DNA of 64,000 bases from Zeaxanthinibacter enoshimensis (GCF_004362865.1 NZ_SNYI01000002.1:710099-774098), one strand, 5' to 3'. Positions 32,918-41,839 are shown, counted from the stretch's first letter. Notes: generated by a model from the letters alone, not told the origin. Numbers and translations are program-made.

Positions 32918-33661
32918 ATGTCAAATTTTGAGGTCATGCAAGTTAAAAAGAATCCCAAGGCAGATCTGGACCGTTACAGCGGGCTCTATTTTGTGATAGG
33001 ACTTGCCATAGTGCTCTTTGTGGTGTGGAGGGCTCTGGAGTACAAAAGTTATGAGACTGTCAAGAATGAAATAGTCATGTCTTACCTGGAAGAACCGGAC
33101 CTGGACGAAGAGGTGCCGGTGACCAAAAGCCTGCTGTTACCCCCACCGCCTGTAATGCCTGCAACCCCGGTGGTGATCGAGATCGTTGAGGATACCAAGG
33201 AAATAGAAGAAACACTTATCCTGAGTACAGAAGTGGACCAGGAAACCGCTGTTGCCGAACGTGTAATGAGTGTGGACGAGGTGATAGTGGATGAAGAAGA
33301 GGAAGAGATCACAGTACCTTTCGCAGTGATCGAAGATGTACCGGTATTCCCCGGATGCGAGGAAGGTACCAAGGAGGAGATCCGGCAGTGCTTCCAGGAG
33401 AAGATACAGCTACATGTCCGAAAACACTTCCAGTATCCCCCAATTGCCGCGGAAATGGCAATTCAGGGCAGGGTATACGTACAGTTTGTTATTAATACCG
33501 ATGGTTATGTCACCGACATCCGCAGCAGGGGTCCTGATAAGCTGCTGGAAAAGGAAGCGGAGCGTATTATCGCTTCCCTGCCCCGGATGACCCCCGGTAA
33601 ACAAAGGGGCAGACCGGTAAAGGTGCCGTACAGTATCCCGATCAATTTTAAGTTGCTTTAG
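32918..33661 (+). CDS. TonB-family energy transducer protein
   Basis: A protein of 247 residues: a short cytoplasmic start, one membrane helix (about 25-42), an acidic periplasmic linker (residues ~60-140, many Glu, Asp and Val with a short PPPP run near 76) and a C-terminal TonB domain (about 160-247: HFQYPPIAAEMAIQGRVYVQFVIN and PGKQRGRPVKVPYSIPINFKL). It would pass energy from an ExbBD complex to outer-membrane TonB-dependent transporters. The linker lacks the long Pro-Lys repeats of classical TonB, which is common in Bacteroidota. No exbB/exbD or transporter is adjacent. Confidence 0.88.
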   Translation: MSNFEVMQVKKNPKADLDRYSGLYFVIGLAIVLFVVWRALEYKSYETVKNEIVMSYLEEPDLDEEVPVTKSLLLPPPPVMPATPVVIEIVEDTKEIEETLILSTEVDQETAVAERVMSVDEVIVDEEEEEITVPFAVIEDVPVFPGCEEGTKEEIRQCFQEKIQLHVRKHFQYPPIAAEMAIQGRVYVQFVINTDGYVTDIRSRGPDKLLEKEAERIIASLPRMTPGKQRGRPVKVPYSIPINFKLL

Positions 33662-33766
33662 AACTGTCTGAGTAGTTTTGATAGTTTGAAAGGGAATGGT
33701 CATTGCGGATTGTAAAGCCTGCTGTCGTAACCCCGTGACAATAGTGAGCCTTGTAACTATAAAATC

Positions 33767-34999
33767 TTATCGCTGGATGGTCTTGATTTTTACCCTGCGC
33801 AAGCTTAATATCTCCCTGTATGAAAAACACCTCCAGATCCATTCCAACGGACCATATCGAAAGAAAGTTAACCACCACCGACTCAGTAATACCTGCACTA
33901 CAAAAATGAGGATCGCGATGATCAGCGTTTGGGAAGGGCTAAGGGTTTCATATAAACCTAGTCCAAAGGATGTAAACAGGAAGACGCCAATCACACTTTG
34001 AAACAGGTAATTTGTAAGCGCCATTCTCCCCGCATACCTTAATGGGCTCAGGATTCTTCTGGTAACCTCGTACTTCCATAACCATCCTATTAGCCAAAGA
34101 TAAAACAAGCCCATAAATACATCTGAAACTACCATCGCTTTGATCAATAATGGTCTCACCCCCGGATCCCGGTAAAAATCCAACCCAGGCAAGACAAACA
34201 GGAAAAGCAGCCTGTAACCATTGGTGATCAGGAATAAAATAAGCATCGGGTGCATAATTTTTTCGGCTAATTCTTCTAGGGCCGTGTGCCACTTTTTTTT
34301 ACCCAGGTACAATCCTAGCAGGAACATGGAAAATGCAAGTGGTGCCAGGAAACCTAATAGCATGGGAAGGTTTGCCTTATACTCTGCTAACCTCAGTGAA
34401 AGCTGGCTTACGAAACCCTGTTCGCGGATCACCTCCCTTACCGAAGCTGCATCATACGTCTCGATCATACTGCCAGGCAGCACTCCCAAACTATTGAATA
34501 TATGTTCGAGTATCGGGTCATAACTAGGATAGATCAGGAGGATTAATGCGGATAACAAAAGCAGGCGGCCCGGAAGCCGTAACAGGAGAGGAACGAAGAA
34601 ACCCAGAATGGCATAAATATGAAGTACATCCCCGGACCAGAGCAACAGTATATGTAAAACACCGAATAGTAAAAGCCCGAACATCCTTCTTGCGAAAAAT
34701 GTATAGGTGTATTCTTCTTTTTCAATCAATCGTAATGCCTGCATTGAGATTCCCAGGCCAAAGAGCAGGGAGAAGATCGGGAAAAATTTGGTATAAAAGA
34801 ACAACTGAAGAGCCCGCTGTGCTGCCTGGTCCCAAAATCCATTAAACTGCGATAGGAAATTGTCCTGGTTCAGGTAGGTGGAATTCATGATCACGATATT
34901 TACCACGAAGATTCCTAGTAGCGCAAAACCTCGGTAAACATCCAGAAGCATGATCCGTCCCCTTGAGGAAGAAGACAAATCAGAAGTGGTTGGTTGCAT
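33767..34999 (-). CDS. DUF418 membrane protein (YeiB-like)
   Basis: A polytopic inner-membrane protein of 410 residues with about ten hydrophobic segments. The start region SRGRIMLLDVYRGFALLGIFVVN (read as RIMLLDVYRGFALLGIF) and the C-terminal GRMALTNYLFQSVIGVFLF and RWWLTFFRYGPLEWIWR are typical of the DUF418/YeiB family, which is related to acyltransferase-3 proteins. The function is unknown; it may modify an envelope glycan. A frame extends 61 codons upstream, but that part is low in family signal and the ATG at 34999 places the conserved motif where it normally lies. Converges on the TonB-like gene. Confidence 0.88.
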   Translation of the reverse strand: MQPTTSDLSSSSRGRIMLLDVYRGFALLGIFVVNIVIMNSTYLNQDNFLSQFNGFWDQAAQRALQLFFYTKFFPIFSLLFGLGISMQALRLIEKEEYTYTFFARRMFGLLLFGVLHILLLWSGDVLHIYAILGFFVPLLLRLPGRLLLLSALILLIYPSYDPILEHIFNSLGVLPGSMIETYDAASVREVIREQGFVSQLSLRLAEYKANLPMLLGFLAPLAFSMFLLGLYLGKKKWHTALEELAEKIMHPMLILFLITNGYRLLFLFVLPGLDFYRDPGVRPLLIKAMVVSDVFMGLFYLWLIGWLWKYEVTRRILSPLRYAGRMALTNYLFQSVIGVFLFTSFGLGLYETLSPSQTLIIAILIFVVQVLLSRWWLTFFRYGPLEWIWRCFSYREILSLRRVKIKTIQR

Positions 35000-35411
35000 G
35001 GGTACTAATATAATCGAATTTGGGAAAACAGATGAGCCAGGAGGGGCTAGGTGGGGTAATGATATTAAGGGTTGGATTGACGTTAGAACATTTGTTGAGG
35101 TAGCTGCCTGTGTGCTATCCGTCCATCTGTCACCATTTCCTAAATCGGTGTTAAAGTTCAAATAACATTTGCTTATGTTCAATCCTTGAACTACTTTAGT
35201 AAGACTTAAACTTCAGTAGTAAAATACTGAGACCTAAGTCAGAAAACCTTTGGAGAAATCTGAAGGTTTTCTTGTTTTCACCCCTCCCGAACTGACCTTC
35301 CACCACCTTGAATCTTATCGTTGCGCCACCTGGTTCCTGTCTGCTCTATTCAATTAACCGTATTATACCGTCTACCCCCACTCGGAATCTTAAACGGTTG
35401 CATCAATGCAT
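35000..35411. other. Intergenic region with a weak hairpin
   Basis: No gene is supported between the DUF418 start and the tRNA terminator. The only structure I see is a 10-bp inverted repeat AGAAAACCTT / AAGGTTTTCT (35241-35250 and 35263-35272) followed by TGTTTT, a possible plus-strand terminator with no obvious gene to end. Confidence 0.4.
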
Positions 35412-35443
35412 AAAAAAAACGGACCACAAAAGTGATCCGTTTT
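35412..35443 (-). terminator. Terminator of the tRNA-Met gene
   Basis: On the minus strand the stem CGGATCAC / GTGGTCCG (one G-T pair) with a 4-T loop runs into eight T. It lies just after the tRNA 3' end. Confidence 0.85.
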
Positions 35444-35447
35444 ACAG

Positions 35448-35521
35448 TAGCGAGAGGGAGACTTGAACTCCCGACCTCAGGGTTATGAATCCTGCGCTCT
35501 AACCACCTGAGCTACCTCGCC
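35448..35521 (-). tRNA. tRNA-Met (CAT anticodon)
   Basis: A 74-nt cloverleaf on the minus strand: acceptor GGCGAGG paired with TCTCGCT (two G-U pairs), D arm GCTC/GAGC, anticodon loop TTCATAA with anticodon CAT, T arm GGGAG-TTCAAGT-CTCCC and discriminator A. The 3' CCA is not encoded. The G-U first pair and general form fit the elongator tRNA-Met of Bacteroidota rather than the initiator (which has a mismatch at position 1-72), though tRNA-Ile2, which reads AUA after lysidine modification, also has this anticodon and cannot be fully excluded. A good promoter lies immediately upstream. Confidence 0.93.
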
Positions 35522-35531
35522 GAAAGGGCTG

Positions 35532-35562
35532 CAAATATAAAGGTTAATTTTTTGTTCATCAA
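35532..35562 (-). promoter_or_regulatory. Promoter of the tRNA-Met gene
   Basis: On the minus strand TTG (35562-35560), a 20-bp spacer and a perfect -7 box TATATTTG (35539-35532), ten bases before the tRNA 5' end. Confidence 0.7.
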
Positions 35563-35649
35563 AATTTAAGGAAGCAAAAATATTCCTATTTAATTATTTT
35601 TTTATCATACAGATTTCTATATATTGCCCGAAGTAAATCAGCCAATACA

Positions 35650-36033
35650 ATGAATGATAAGGAGAAATTCCAGCTTGAATTCGTCATTCAGGCATCGCCT
35701 CAATTATTATATCAATACCTTTCTACACCTTCAGGTTTATCCGAGTGGTTTGCCGATAACGTGAACTCCAGGGGAGAGGTATTCAATTTTATTTGGGACG
35801 GGTCTGAAGAAGAAGCGCGACTGTTAAAAAGAAAGAGTGACGAGTTTGTGAAATTTGCCTGGGAAGAAAGCGACGACGATTCTTTTTTCGAGATGAAGAT
35901 CATCGTTGATGAGATCACTAAAGATGTTTCGCTCTTTATCACCGATTTTGCCGAGGAAGACGAGGTGGAGGAGGCAAAATTACTCTGGACCAACCTGGTA
36001 TCAGACCTGAAACAGGTTCTTGGATCCAAATAG
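35650..36033 (+). CDS. START-like domain protein
   Basis: A protein of 127 residues with a single helix-grip (START/SRPBCC-like) fold: FQLEFVIQASPQLLYQYLSTPSGLSEWFAD at the start, read as FVIQASPQLLYQYLSTP, then FNFIWDGSEEEA and a C-terminal helix LWTNLVSDLKQVLG. The version is specific to Bacteroidota and its ligand is unknown. It is highly acidic. The gene is followed by a terminator-like hairpin and then the class IV aminotransferase gene, an order that recurs in this family. Confidence 0.85.
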   Translation: MNDKEKFQLEFVIQASPQLLYQYLSTPSGLSEWFADNVNSRGEVFNFIWDGSEEEARLLKRKSDEFVKFAWEESDDDSFFEMKIIVDEITKDVSLFITDFAEEDEVEEAKLLWTNLVSDLKQVLGSK

Positions 36034-36052
36034 GAAATCCTTCAATTAGCCG

Positions 36053-36087
36053 TATCTTTGGCCTTGAATTTTTTCAAGGCTTTTTTT
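36053..36087 (+). promoter_or_regulatory. -7 box and terminator hairpin before the aminotransferase gene
   Basis: A perfect -7 box TATCTTTG (36053-36060) is followed at once by a terminator hairpin GCCTTGAA-TTTT-TTCAAGGC and seven T (36061-36087). The hairpin ends the START-like transcript; the box may start the next. This arrangement rules out the TTG at 36058 as a start codon. Confidence 0.65.
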
Positions 36088-36933
36088 ATGTTCAATTTTG
36101 ACGGGCAGTTACATCCCGAGGAATCTAAAATACTTACCCATACCAACCGAGGACTTCGTTACGGGGACGCGCTGTTTGAAACCATGAGGGCTGTTAACGG
36201 CAAACTCTATTTCTGGGAAGACCACTACCTCCGGCTGATGGCGTCCATGCGCATGTTAAGAATGGAAATTCCAATGAGTTTCACTATGGAATTCCTGGAA
36301 GAAGAGATCCAGAAAACATTGAGATCAAAAGACCTGGATAAGGCACCTGCCCGGGTGAGGCTTACTGTTTTCCGAAAAGATGGTGGCAGATACCTGCCTG
36401 ATAACAACGACACTTCATTCCTGGTAGAGGCCGAGACCTTAGAGCAGCCTTTCTATGTTTTGCCGGGAGGCGACTATGAAATAGAATTGTTCAAGGATTA
36501 TACCCTGAATGCTGATCCCCTTTCAACCCTGAAGACCGCTAATAAACTTCTCAATGTGGTCGGAAGCGTTTTCGCTTCAGAGAATGGTTATGACAATTGT
36601 CTGATCATTAACCAGCACAAGCATATCGTGGAAGCTCTGAACGGGAACCTGTTCGTGGTACACGGTAATACTATAAAGACCGCTCCTTTAGAAGATGGTT
36701 GCCTGAACGGGATTATCCGTAAAAAACTTATTGAGCTTATCGGTAAATTGGAGGATTACGAGCTGGAAGAGTCGGCTGTGTCGCCCTTTGAGCTGCAGAA
36801 AGCTGACGAGCTGTTCATAACGAACAGTATTATGGGCATCAGGCCAGTCACCAAATACAGGAAAGCAGAATACGGTAATAAAGTAGCCGCTGACCTGATC
36901 GGGAAATTAAATGCTGTTGCGCGCCTGGGCTAA
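36088..36933 (+). CDS. Class IV aminotransferase (PLP-dependent)
   Basis: A PLP enzyme of fold type IV, 281 residues, related to branched-chain aminotransferase and aminodeoxychorismate lyase. Seen: NRGLRYGDALFETMRA near the start, the PLP Lys region in STLKTANKLLNVVGSVFA, and NLFVVHGNTIKTAPLEDGCLNGIIR with the phosphate-binding turn. The lack of strong branched-chain motifs favours a 4-amino-4-deoxychorismate lyase (folate) role, but this is uncertain. The start at 36088 follows the hairpin; the gene overlaps the convergent yqgE gene by four bases at its end. Confidence 0.85.
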   Translation: MFNFDGQLHPEESKILTHTNRGLRYGDALFETMRAVNGKLYFWEDHYLRLMASMRMLRMEIPMSFTMEFLEEEIQKTLRSKDLDKAPARVRLTVFRKDGGRYLPDNNDTSFLVEAETLEQPFYVLPGGDYEIELFKDYTLNADPLSTLKTANKLLNVVGSVFASENGYDNCLIINQHKHIVEALNGNLFVVHGNTIKTAPLEDGCLNGIIRKKLIELIGKLEDYELEESAVSPFELQKADELFITNSIMGIRPVTKYRKAEYGNKVAADLIGKLNAVARLG

Positions 36934-37490
36934 TTAAGACTGGGGTTTTCCGGGGCATTGGACCATAAGACATAGTCGCCGCCTAATTCCATCATCTTCT
37001 CTCTCCAGAAGGCATTGGTCGATTTTTCAATAATACTTGCCTCGTACTGGTTGGGAAGTACAATCCAGGATTTGGACAGTAATTCCTGGTCCAGTTGCAG
37101 GGAGGCCCACCCCGAATACCCAAGAAAGAACCGGATATCCTTGCTGGTGATGGTTTTATTATTGATCAGTTCCACGGTGGTGTCAAAATTTCCTCCCCAG
37201 TAAATACCGTCAGATATCTCTACACTGTTTTCTATCAGGTGAGGAACCTTGTGTATAAAGTACAGGTTGTCTTGTTCTACAGGGCCGCCATTAAATACCT
37301 GGAAGGGTACATGGATCTCGGCAATAAGGTCACTGATGTCGTAGTCCAGGGGTTTGTTCAGGATAAAACCAACAGAGCCCTGGTCGTTGTGCTCAGCGAG
37401 CAGGACGACAGACCTGTTAAAGGATACATCACCGGTCAGGGCCGGCTCCGCTATCAGTAAATTTCCTTTATTCGGCTTAAGTCCTACCAT
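36930..37490 (-). CDS. YqgE/AlgH family protein
   Basis: A protein of 186 residues of the YqgE/AlgH family (DUF179): PNKGNLLIAEPALTGDVSFNRSVVLLAEH, read as GNLLIAEPALTGDVSF, followed by GSVGFILNKPL and FLGYSGWASLQLDQEL. The family is widespread and its function is not settled; AlgH was linked to alginate control in Pseudomonas. The start at 37490 places the conserved GNLLIA motif ten residues in, as in homologues; a longer frame reaches back to 37541. It ends overlapping the aminotransferase gene and is preceded by the HU gene. Confidence 0.88.
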   Translation of the reverse strand: MVGLKPNKGNLLIAEPALTGDVSFNRSVVLLAEHNDQGSVGFILNKPLDYDISDLIAEIHVPFQVFNGGPVEQDNLYFIHKVPHLIENSVEISDGIYWGGNFDTTVELINNKTITSKDIRFFLGYSGWASLQLDQELLSKSWIVLPNQYEASIIEKSTNAFWREKMMELGGDYVLWSNAPENPSLN

Positions 37491-37556
37491 GGTTGCAGTA
37501 TATGTACTTTTTAAAAATAAGATAAAATCTTTAATTATCACAAACCCTCTTAAACG

Positions 37557-37584
37557 AAAAAAGCACTTCCGGAAGAAGTGCTTT
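37557..37584 (-). terminator. Terminator of the HU gene
   Basis: Stem AAGCACTTC / GAAGTGCTT on the minus strand with a small CCGGAA-type loop, followed by TTTTTT. Located 22 bp after the stop codon. Confidence 0.8.
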
Positions 37585-37605
37585 ATATATTTTTTGGAGG
37601 ATGGC

Positions 37606-37878
37606 TTAGTTTACAGCGTCGCTCAGTTCTGAACCGGCTTTAAACTTTACTACGTTTTTGGCTGCAATCTGGATTGTCTTACCAGTTGAAGGGTTTCTTC
37701 CTTCTCTTGCATTTCTTCTGGATACTGACCAGGATCCAAAACCAACTAGAGAAACTCTGTTTCCTTTCTTAAGAGACTTCTCTACATTTCCTAAAAAGGA
37801 TTCTAATGCTTTTTTTGCTGCTGCCTTAGTAATACCGGCATCTGCTGCCATTGCATCGATTAATTCTGTCTTGTTCAT
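37606..37878 (-). CDS. HU-family DNA-binding protein
   Basis: A nucleoid protein of 90 residues with the full HU pattern: MNKTELIDAMAADAGITKAAAKKAL (helical body), VSLVGFGSWSVSRRNAREGRNPSTG (the beta arm that inserts into the minor groove) and KFKAGSELSDAVN at the end. It bends and compacts DNA as a dimer. The gene has its own near-perfect promoter and a strong terminator, so it is a single-gene unit. Confidence 0.96.
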   Translation of the reverse strand: MNKTELIDAMAADAGITKAAAKKALESFLGNVEKSLKKGNRVSLVGFGSWSVSRRNAREGRNPSTGKTIQIAAKNVVKFKAGSELSDAVN

Positions 37879-37920
37879 AATTTAAAGAAATTAATTGTTG
37901 TTAAAATATCAAAGCTTAAA

Positions 37921-37950
37921 CAAATTTATACGGATTTGCGGTTAACGCAA
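37921..37950 (-). promoter_or_regulatory. Promoter of the HU gene
   Basis: TTG (37950-37948), exactly 19 bp, then TAAATTTG (37928-37921) on the minus strand. This is a full match to the Bacteroidota consensus and the best promoter in the window. Confidence 0.75.
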
Positions 37951-38051
37951 GTAAAACGGGGGTAAATCGCGGTATTTGTTAATAACTTCGGGCCATTGTT
38001 GATAAAGTCAGCATTTCATCGATATTCTCTGAGGTCAATGAGTACGGGACT

Positions 38052-38999
38052 TTAGCTCATTTTGGCATTTTTATAGAATTTATAGCCATTGAGAACCTCC
38101 TGGATTCGGAGTCGTTTCTTCCCCGGCATCTGTATTTCCTGTACCGATATATACCCCCCCTTAACGGCTATCTTTAATTCTTTCTTATCCGTAATTACAG
38201 TACCGGTATCCAGGTTGTGCTGCGCTTCTTCAGCGACCGCTTCATAGATCTTTACATTAAGTACCTCGTCCCCGTTCGTCAGTTGGGACCATGCAGCCGG
38301 GTAAGGACTCAGCCCGCGGATGTGATTATAGATGTCATAAATTGGTGCTGTCCATTGAATACGAGTATTCTCTTTGTTCAGCTTAGGGGCTTCTTTGAGT
38401 TCTGTAGCCGCTTTCTGGGTGATAGTTTTTACTGAACCTTTTTCGATCTCTTCAACCGTTTCAAGTACCAGGCTAGCTCCCAGGTCCATTAATCGATCGT
38501 GAAGTTCACCTGCACTTTCATGAGGTCCTATCGGGGTTTCTTGCTGCAGGATGATCTCCCCGGTATCTATTTCTTCATCGATAAAAAAAGTGGTTACCCC
38601 TGTTTTTTCTTCCCCGTTCATTACGGCCCAGTTAATAGGAGCTGCTCCACGGTAATCGGGCAGGAGGGAGGCATGCAGGTTAAAAGTTCCATATCTGGGG
38701 TGCTGCCATACCACTTTTGGCAGCATACGGAAAGCCACTACGATCTGCAGGTCTGCATCCAGCTCGTTCAATTCCCGGATGAACGTTTCGCTTTTAAGAT
38801 TAGTCGGTTGTAATATCCTAATGTCCTGTTCCAGCGCATATTTTTTAACAGCCGATTCCTGGACTTTACGGCCTCTGCCTGCCGGCCTGTCCGGTGCAGT
38901 GACCACTGCGCAGATGTTGTGCCCATTCTTAATTAAAAGGTCTAAAGGGGCAACCGCGAATTCCGGGGTGCCCATATAGATGATCTTCAGTGTATTCAT
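38052..38999 (-). CDS. fmt: Methionyl-tRNA formyltransferase
   Basis: Fmt, 315 residues, formylates initiator Met-tRNA with 10-formyl-tetrahydrofolate. Seen: IIYMGTPEFAVAPLDLLIKNGH at the N terminus, read as YMGTPEFAVAPLD, the catalytic NLHASLLPDYRGAAPINWA with Asn, His and the SLLP signature, and GVTTFFIDEEIDTGEI. The C-terminal OB-like tRNA domain is complete. It directly follows recQ (no gap), so the two are in one operon, followed by the HU gene with its own promoter. Confidence 0.96.
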   Translation of the reverse strand: MNTLKIIYMGTPEFAVAPLDLLIKNGHNICAVVTAPDRPAGRGRKVQESAVKKYALEQDIRILQPTNLKSETFIRELNELDADLQIVVAFRMLPKVVWQHPRYGTFNLHASLLPDYRGAAPINWAVMNGEEKTGVTTFFIDEEIDTGEIILQQETPIGPHESAGELHDRLMDLGASLVLETVEEIEKGSVKTITQKAATELKEAPKLNKENTRIQWTAPIYDIYNHIRGLSPYPAAWSQLTNGDEVLNVKIYEAVAEEAQHNLDTGTVITDKKELKIAVKGGYISVQEIQMPGKKRLRIQEVLNGYKFYKNAKMS

Positions 39000-40898
39000 T
39001 TAATGTAAATAATATTGATTCTTATTATTAATGCCTATTAAACCGTCTTCCAGCATTTCCCGCAATGTATCAATTACTTCCTGTTCCTCAAAGCTGAGAC
39101 GATGCAGGAGACTACGTGAAGTTAAATTACTTTGCTGAAGCTGTAGTTTTATCTGGTCGGCAATCTTCTCACGATCAGTCCACTGCTTACGAGGCGACCT
39201 GGACAAGCAAACATCACATTGTCCACAATTTGTCTTTGTCTTTTCCCCGAAATAATGCAACAGCTGCCTGCTCCGGCAATGGCGATCGTCATTTACGTAC
39301 CTGAGCATAGCTTCAACATTCAGTGTTTTCTGTTGCTGGTGCTCCTTGACTTCTTTAGCAAAGGTATGGATGGTACGATCGTCCTCTCTCGGTACCAGGA
39401 AGGTGAGCTGCAAGTCACCCACTATGGATTTGTATTCTATGAGTCCATCTGTATATAACTGTTTCAGGATCTTTGTCACTATTCCTTCGGGCACACCTGC
39501 CTTCCTGCCAATGAGTACCTCGTTGATCCTGGTATTGTAATCCGTTATTCCACCGTACGTCCTGAGGATAACCTGGATGACAGCGGCCTGACCCCGGTGC
39601 TGCTCCATATACGCCATGATCTGTCCCTTGGAACTGATAAACTGTACCTCTGTCTGCCTGTTAAAATGCTGCGACAACGAGATCACCGATTGCTGGTCCA
39701 GGATCTGTAATCCATTATAAGTGAGTCCCGGGTTGAGCTTGTAAGTTTCGCAAAACGAATTAAATTGAAAGTTATGCGTGGTATTACTGCCATCCCCATA
39801 GGGGATCTGGAAATAATTGTTCAGTTTCTGGTACAGGTGTTTTAAAAAATCGATGCCCGGGAGTGTCTCCAGGAATTGTCGTTTCAGCTGTTTTTCATCC
39901 GTCTTATTGGTCAGCAGTACAGCATGGGCAATATTCCCATCTCTGCCGGCCCGGCCTGCCTCCTGGAAATAATTCTCGATACTGTCCGGGAGTTGGTAGT
40001 GAACCACGAGGGATACGTCAGGTTTATCGATCCCCATCCCGAATGCGTTAGTAGCCACCATGATCCGCGTTCGTCCATGTAACCACGCATTGAGTTTTGC
40101 TGTTTTCTCCTTGGTGGGCAGGCCGCCGTGGAAGAATCCGCTGCTCTGGCCGTTAGCGTTCAGGAAAGCCGACAGTTCCTCGGACTGTCTCCGGCTGCGG
40201 ACGTAAACGATCACACTGCCCCCGGTGTCCTGGCAGAGTTGTTTCAGCCTGTAATGTTTATCCTCTTCCCACAATACCCGGTATATAATGTTTTCCCTGT
40301 AAAAACTATCTTTAAATACACGGTGATCGGAAAGTTGAAGATTTGTTATAATATCCTGTGCTACCCTTGGAGTTGCCGTAGCGGTCAGGGCCATCAGGGG
40401 AACACCGGGTTTCAGTTCCCGGATTACTGAGCATCCCAGGTACGCTGGCCTGAAATCGTTTCCCCATTGTGAAATACAGTGTGCTTCATCTATGGCGACC
40501 AGGCTTACATTCATCTGGGTAATACGTTCCATCACCAGGTCTTGCTGCAGTCGTTCAGGGGAGAGGTATAAGAACTTGTAATTCCCGTACAGGCAATTGT
40601 CCAGCCGGTTTATTACCTCTTCAAATGGCAGCCCGCCCGTCAGGGATAAGGCTTTGATCCCTTTGCGCTTCAGGCTGTCTACCTGGTCATGAATAAGCGC
40701 TACAAGGGGGGAAACTACGATACAGATCCCTTCCGAGGCAAGGGCAGGTACCTGGTAACATACAGATTTGCCACCACCTGTAGGGAGCAGCGCAAGTACA
40801 TCATGCCCACTGAGGACAGCATTGATGATTGCCTCCTGGGATCCTCTGAATTCCGGGTAATTCCAATAGGTTTTGAGTAATTCTCCCGGCGTTGGCAT
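39000..40898 (-). CDS. recQ: RecQ family ATP-dependent DNA helicase
   Basis: A superfamily 2 helicase of 632 residues that unwinds DNA 3' to 5' in recombination repair. Motifs: LPTGGGKSVCYQVPAL (Walker A), AIDEAHCISQWGNDFRP (DEAH and the aromatic-rich loop), GRAGRDG (motif VI), and a zinc site formed by CRSRQLLHYFGE and CGQCDVC. The winged helix region follows. No clear HRDC domain is visible, so this is a shorter RecQ than the E. coli type. Flavobacteria often have two RecQ copies. Overlaps the start of the ATPase gene by one base and abuts fmt. Confidence 0.92.
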   Translation of the reverse strand: MPTPGELLKTYWNYPEFRGSQEAIINAVLSGHDVLALLPTGGGKSVCYQVPALASEGICIVVSPLVALIHDQVDSLKRKGIKALSLTGGLPFEEVINRLDNCLYGNYKFLYLSPERLQQDLVMERITQMNVSLVAIDEAHCISQWGNDFRPAYLGCSVIRELKPGVPLMALTATATPRVAQDIITNLQLSDHRVFKDSFYRENIIYRVLWEEDKHYRLKQLCQDTGGSVIVYVRSRRQSEELSAFLNANGQSSGFFHGGLPTKEKTAKLNAWLHGRTRIMVATNAFGMGIDKPDVSLVVHYQLPDSIENYFQEAGRAGRDGNIAHAVLLTNKTDEKQLKRQFLETLPGIDFLKHLYQKLNNYFQIPYGDGSNTTHNFQFNSFCETYKLNPGLTYNGLQILDQQSVISLSQHFNRQTEVQFISSKGQIMAYMEQHRGQAAVIQVILRTYGGITDYNTRINEVLIGRKAGVPEGIVTKILKQLYTDGLIEYKSIVGDLQLTFLVPREDDRTIHTFAKEVKEHQQQKTLNVEAMLRYVNDDRHCRSRQLLHYFGEKTKTNCGQCDVCLSRSPRKQWTDREKIADQIKLQLQQSNLTSRSLLHRLSFEEQEVIDTLREMLEDGLIGINNKNQYYLH

Positions 40899-41464
40899 CA
40901 GTGCTCCGACTTTAGGGTATCCAGGATCAGTTCTGTACGCTCCTTAACGCTGCCTTCAGGAACTATCCGGGTTTCGTATCCAAGTGCCTGGTACCTGTCT
41001 TTTAGCGCGTGATGAAGAGCTACGGCTTCTTCAAATGTTTCCATGCGTTCGTTATCGGTAACATAAATTTCTTTCCAGGGGGGAAGAAGGAAGACCGTAT
41101 CATAACGATTACTCCTGGCTGTCTCTAAAAACTGATTGTCATACTCCTGTCCAAAGTAATCCATATACGCCAGGACATCCGGGATTCCCCGGTCGAAAAA
41201 TACAAGGTTGTGGTCTAATAAAGCTCCTTCCTTATAGTGAGATAACCTCCCTTTCAAAAGCTGAAGGTTAAATTGGTAAGGATCGTCAACAAAGGCCAGC
41301 GGATTAGTTAGCTGCTGATCGATTTTACCGGCTTTCTTGGCCTCCAGGGTCATACTCCTGATGATCTCGTGGAAACAGAAGTATCCCCAGTCTTCCAACT
41401 GGTGGATCACGGAAGATTTCCCCGTGCCCGGTGCTCCGGTAATAACTATTTTTTTTGGATTCAA
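40898..41464 (-). CDS. P-loop ATPase/kinase of the AAA_28 (NadR/Ttd14-like) type
   Basis: A protein of 188 residues with a Walker A GAPGTGKSSVI at residues 9-19, an acidic FFDRGIPDVLAYMDYFG motif (Walker B and substrate loop), and a lid region near ITDNERME-like VTDNERMETFEEA. This layout is that of small nucleoside or nicotinamide kinases of the NadR/Ttd14 group. The substrate is unknown. The start is a TTG (41464-41462), the only start that retains the P-loop. A -7 box TACTTTTG lies at 41491-41484. It is the first gene of the recQ-fmt operon. Confidence 0.82.
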   Translation of the reverse strand: MNPKKIVITGAPGTGKSSVIHQLEDWGYFCFHEIIRSMTLEAKKAGKIDQQLTNPLAFVDDPYQFNLQLLKGRLSHYKEGALLDHNLVFFDRGIPDVLAYMDYFGQEYDNQFLETARSNRYDTVFLLPPWKEIYVTDNERMETFEEAVALHHALKDRYQALGYETRIVPEGSVKERTELILDTLKSEH

Positions 41465-41530
41465 TGTAGTAGGTATATCGCTGCAAAAGTAATCAAACGT
41501 ATCAAGCCGGAAAAATTGGGGGCGAATCGA

Positions 41531-41538
41531 TATATTTG
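41531..41538 (+). promoter_or_regulatory. -7 box of the DUF493 gene promoter
   Basis: TATATTTG, a perfect -7 box 13 bp before the ATG at 41552. No -33 TTG at the usual distance. It shows that the frame extending upstream to 41369 is not translated. Confidence 0.5.
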
Positions 41539-41551
41539 CAAAAAGAAAAGC

Positions 41552-41839
41552 ATGAGTAAGGATAATCCAGAAGAATTTTACAGCAGGCTTAAAGAGGAAT
41601 TAACTACAACTCACACCTGGCCAACCGATTACCTCTATAAATTCATTGTACCGAGTGACCCGGAAAAGATAGAACGCATCCAGCGTATATTCGATAATAC
41701 GGGGGCTGTAATAGAATCCAGGAAGTCGAGTAAAGGAAAATACACCAGCCTGTCTGTTACCATACATCTGCAAAACCCGGACGAGGTGATCAGCAAATAC
41801 AAGGAAGTCGGAGAAGTAGAAGGGGTAATCTCTTTATAA
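41552..41839 (+). CDS. DUF493 family protein (YbeD-like)
   Basis: A protein of 95 residues with the ferredoxin-like YbeD fold: FYSRLKEELTTTHTWPTDYLYKFIVP, read as WPTDYLYKFIVPSDPEK, then SSKGKYTSLSVTIHLQNPDEV and YKEVGEVEGVISL. The family is small and of uncertain function; an allosteric regulatory role has been suggested from its resemblance to ACT-like domains. The start at 41552 follows a -7 box. The gene heads a plus-strand series with the DUF4290 and murA genes. Confidence 0.88.
   Translation: MSKDNPEEFYSRLKEELTTTHTWPTDYLYKFIVPSDPEKIERIQRIFDNTGAVIESRKSSKGKYTSLSVTIHLQNPDEVISKYKEVGEVEGVISL

Noticed and set aside
36058-36087. TTG start for the class IV aminotransferase
   Set aside because: The TTG is part of a -7 box and is followed by a terminator hairpin; the ATG at 36088 begins the conserved protein.
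41369-41551. Upstream extension of the DUF493 frame
   Set aside because: It overlaps the ATPase gene on the other strand and contains the perfect -7 box at 41531-41538.
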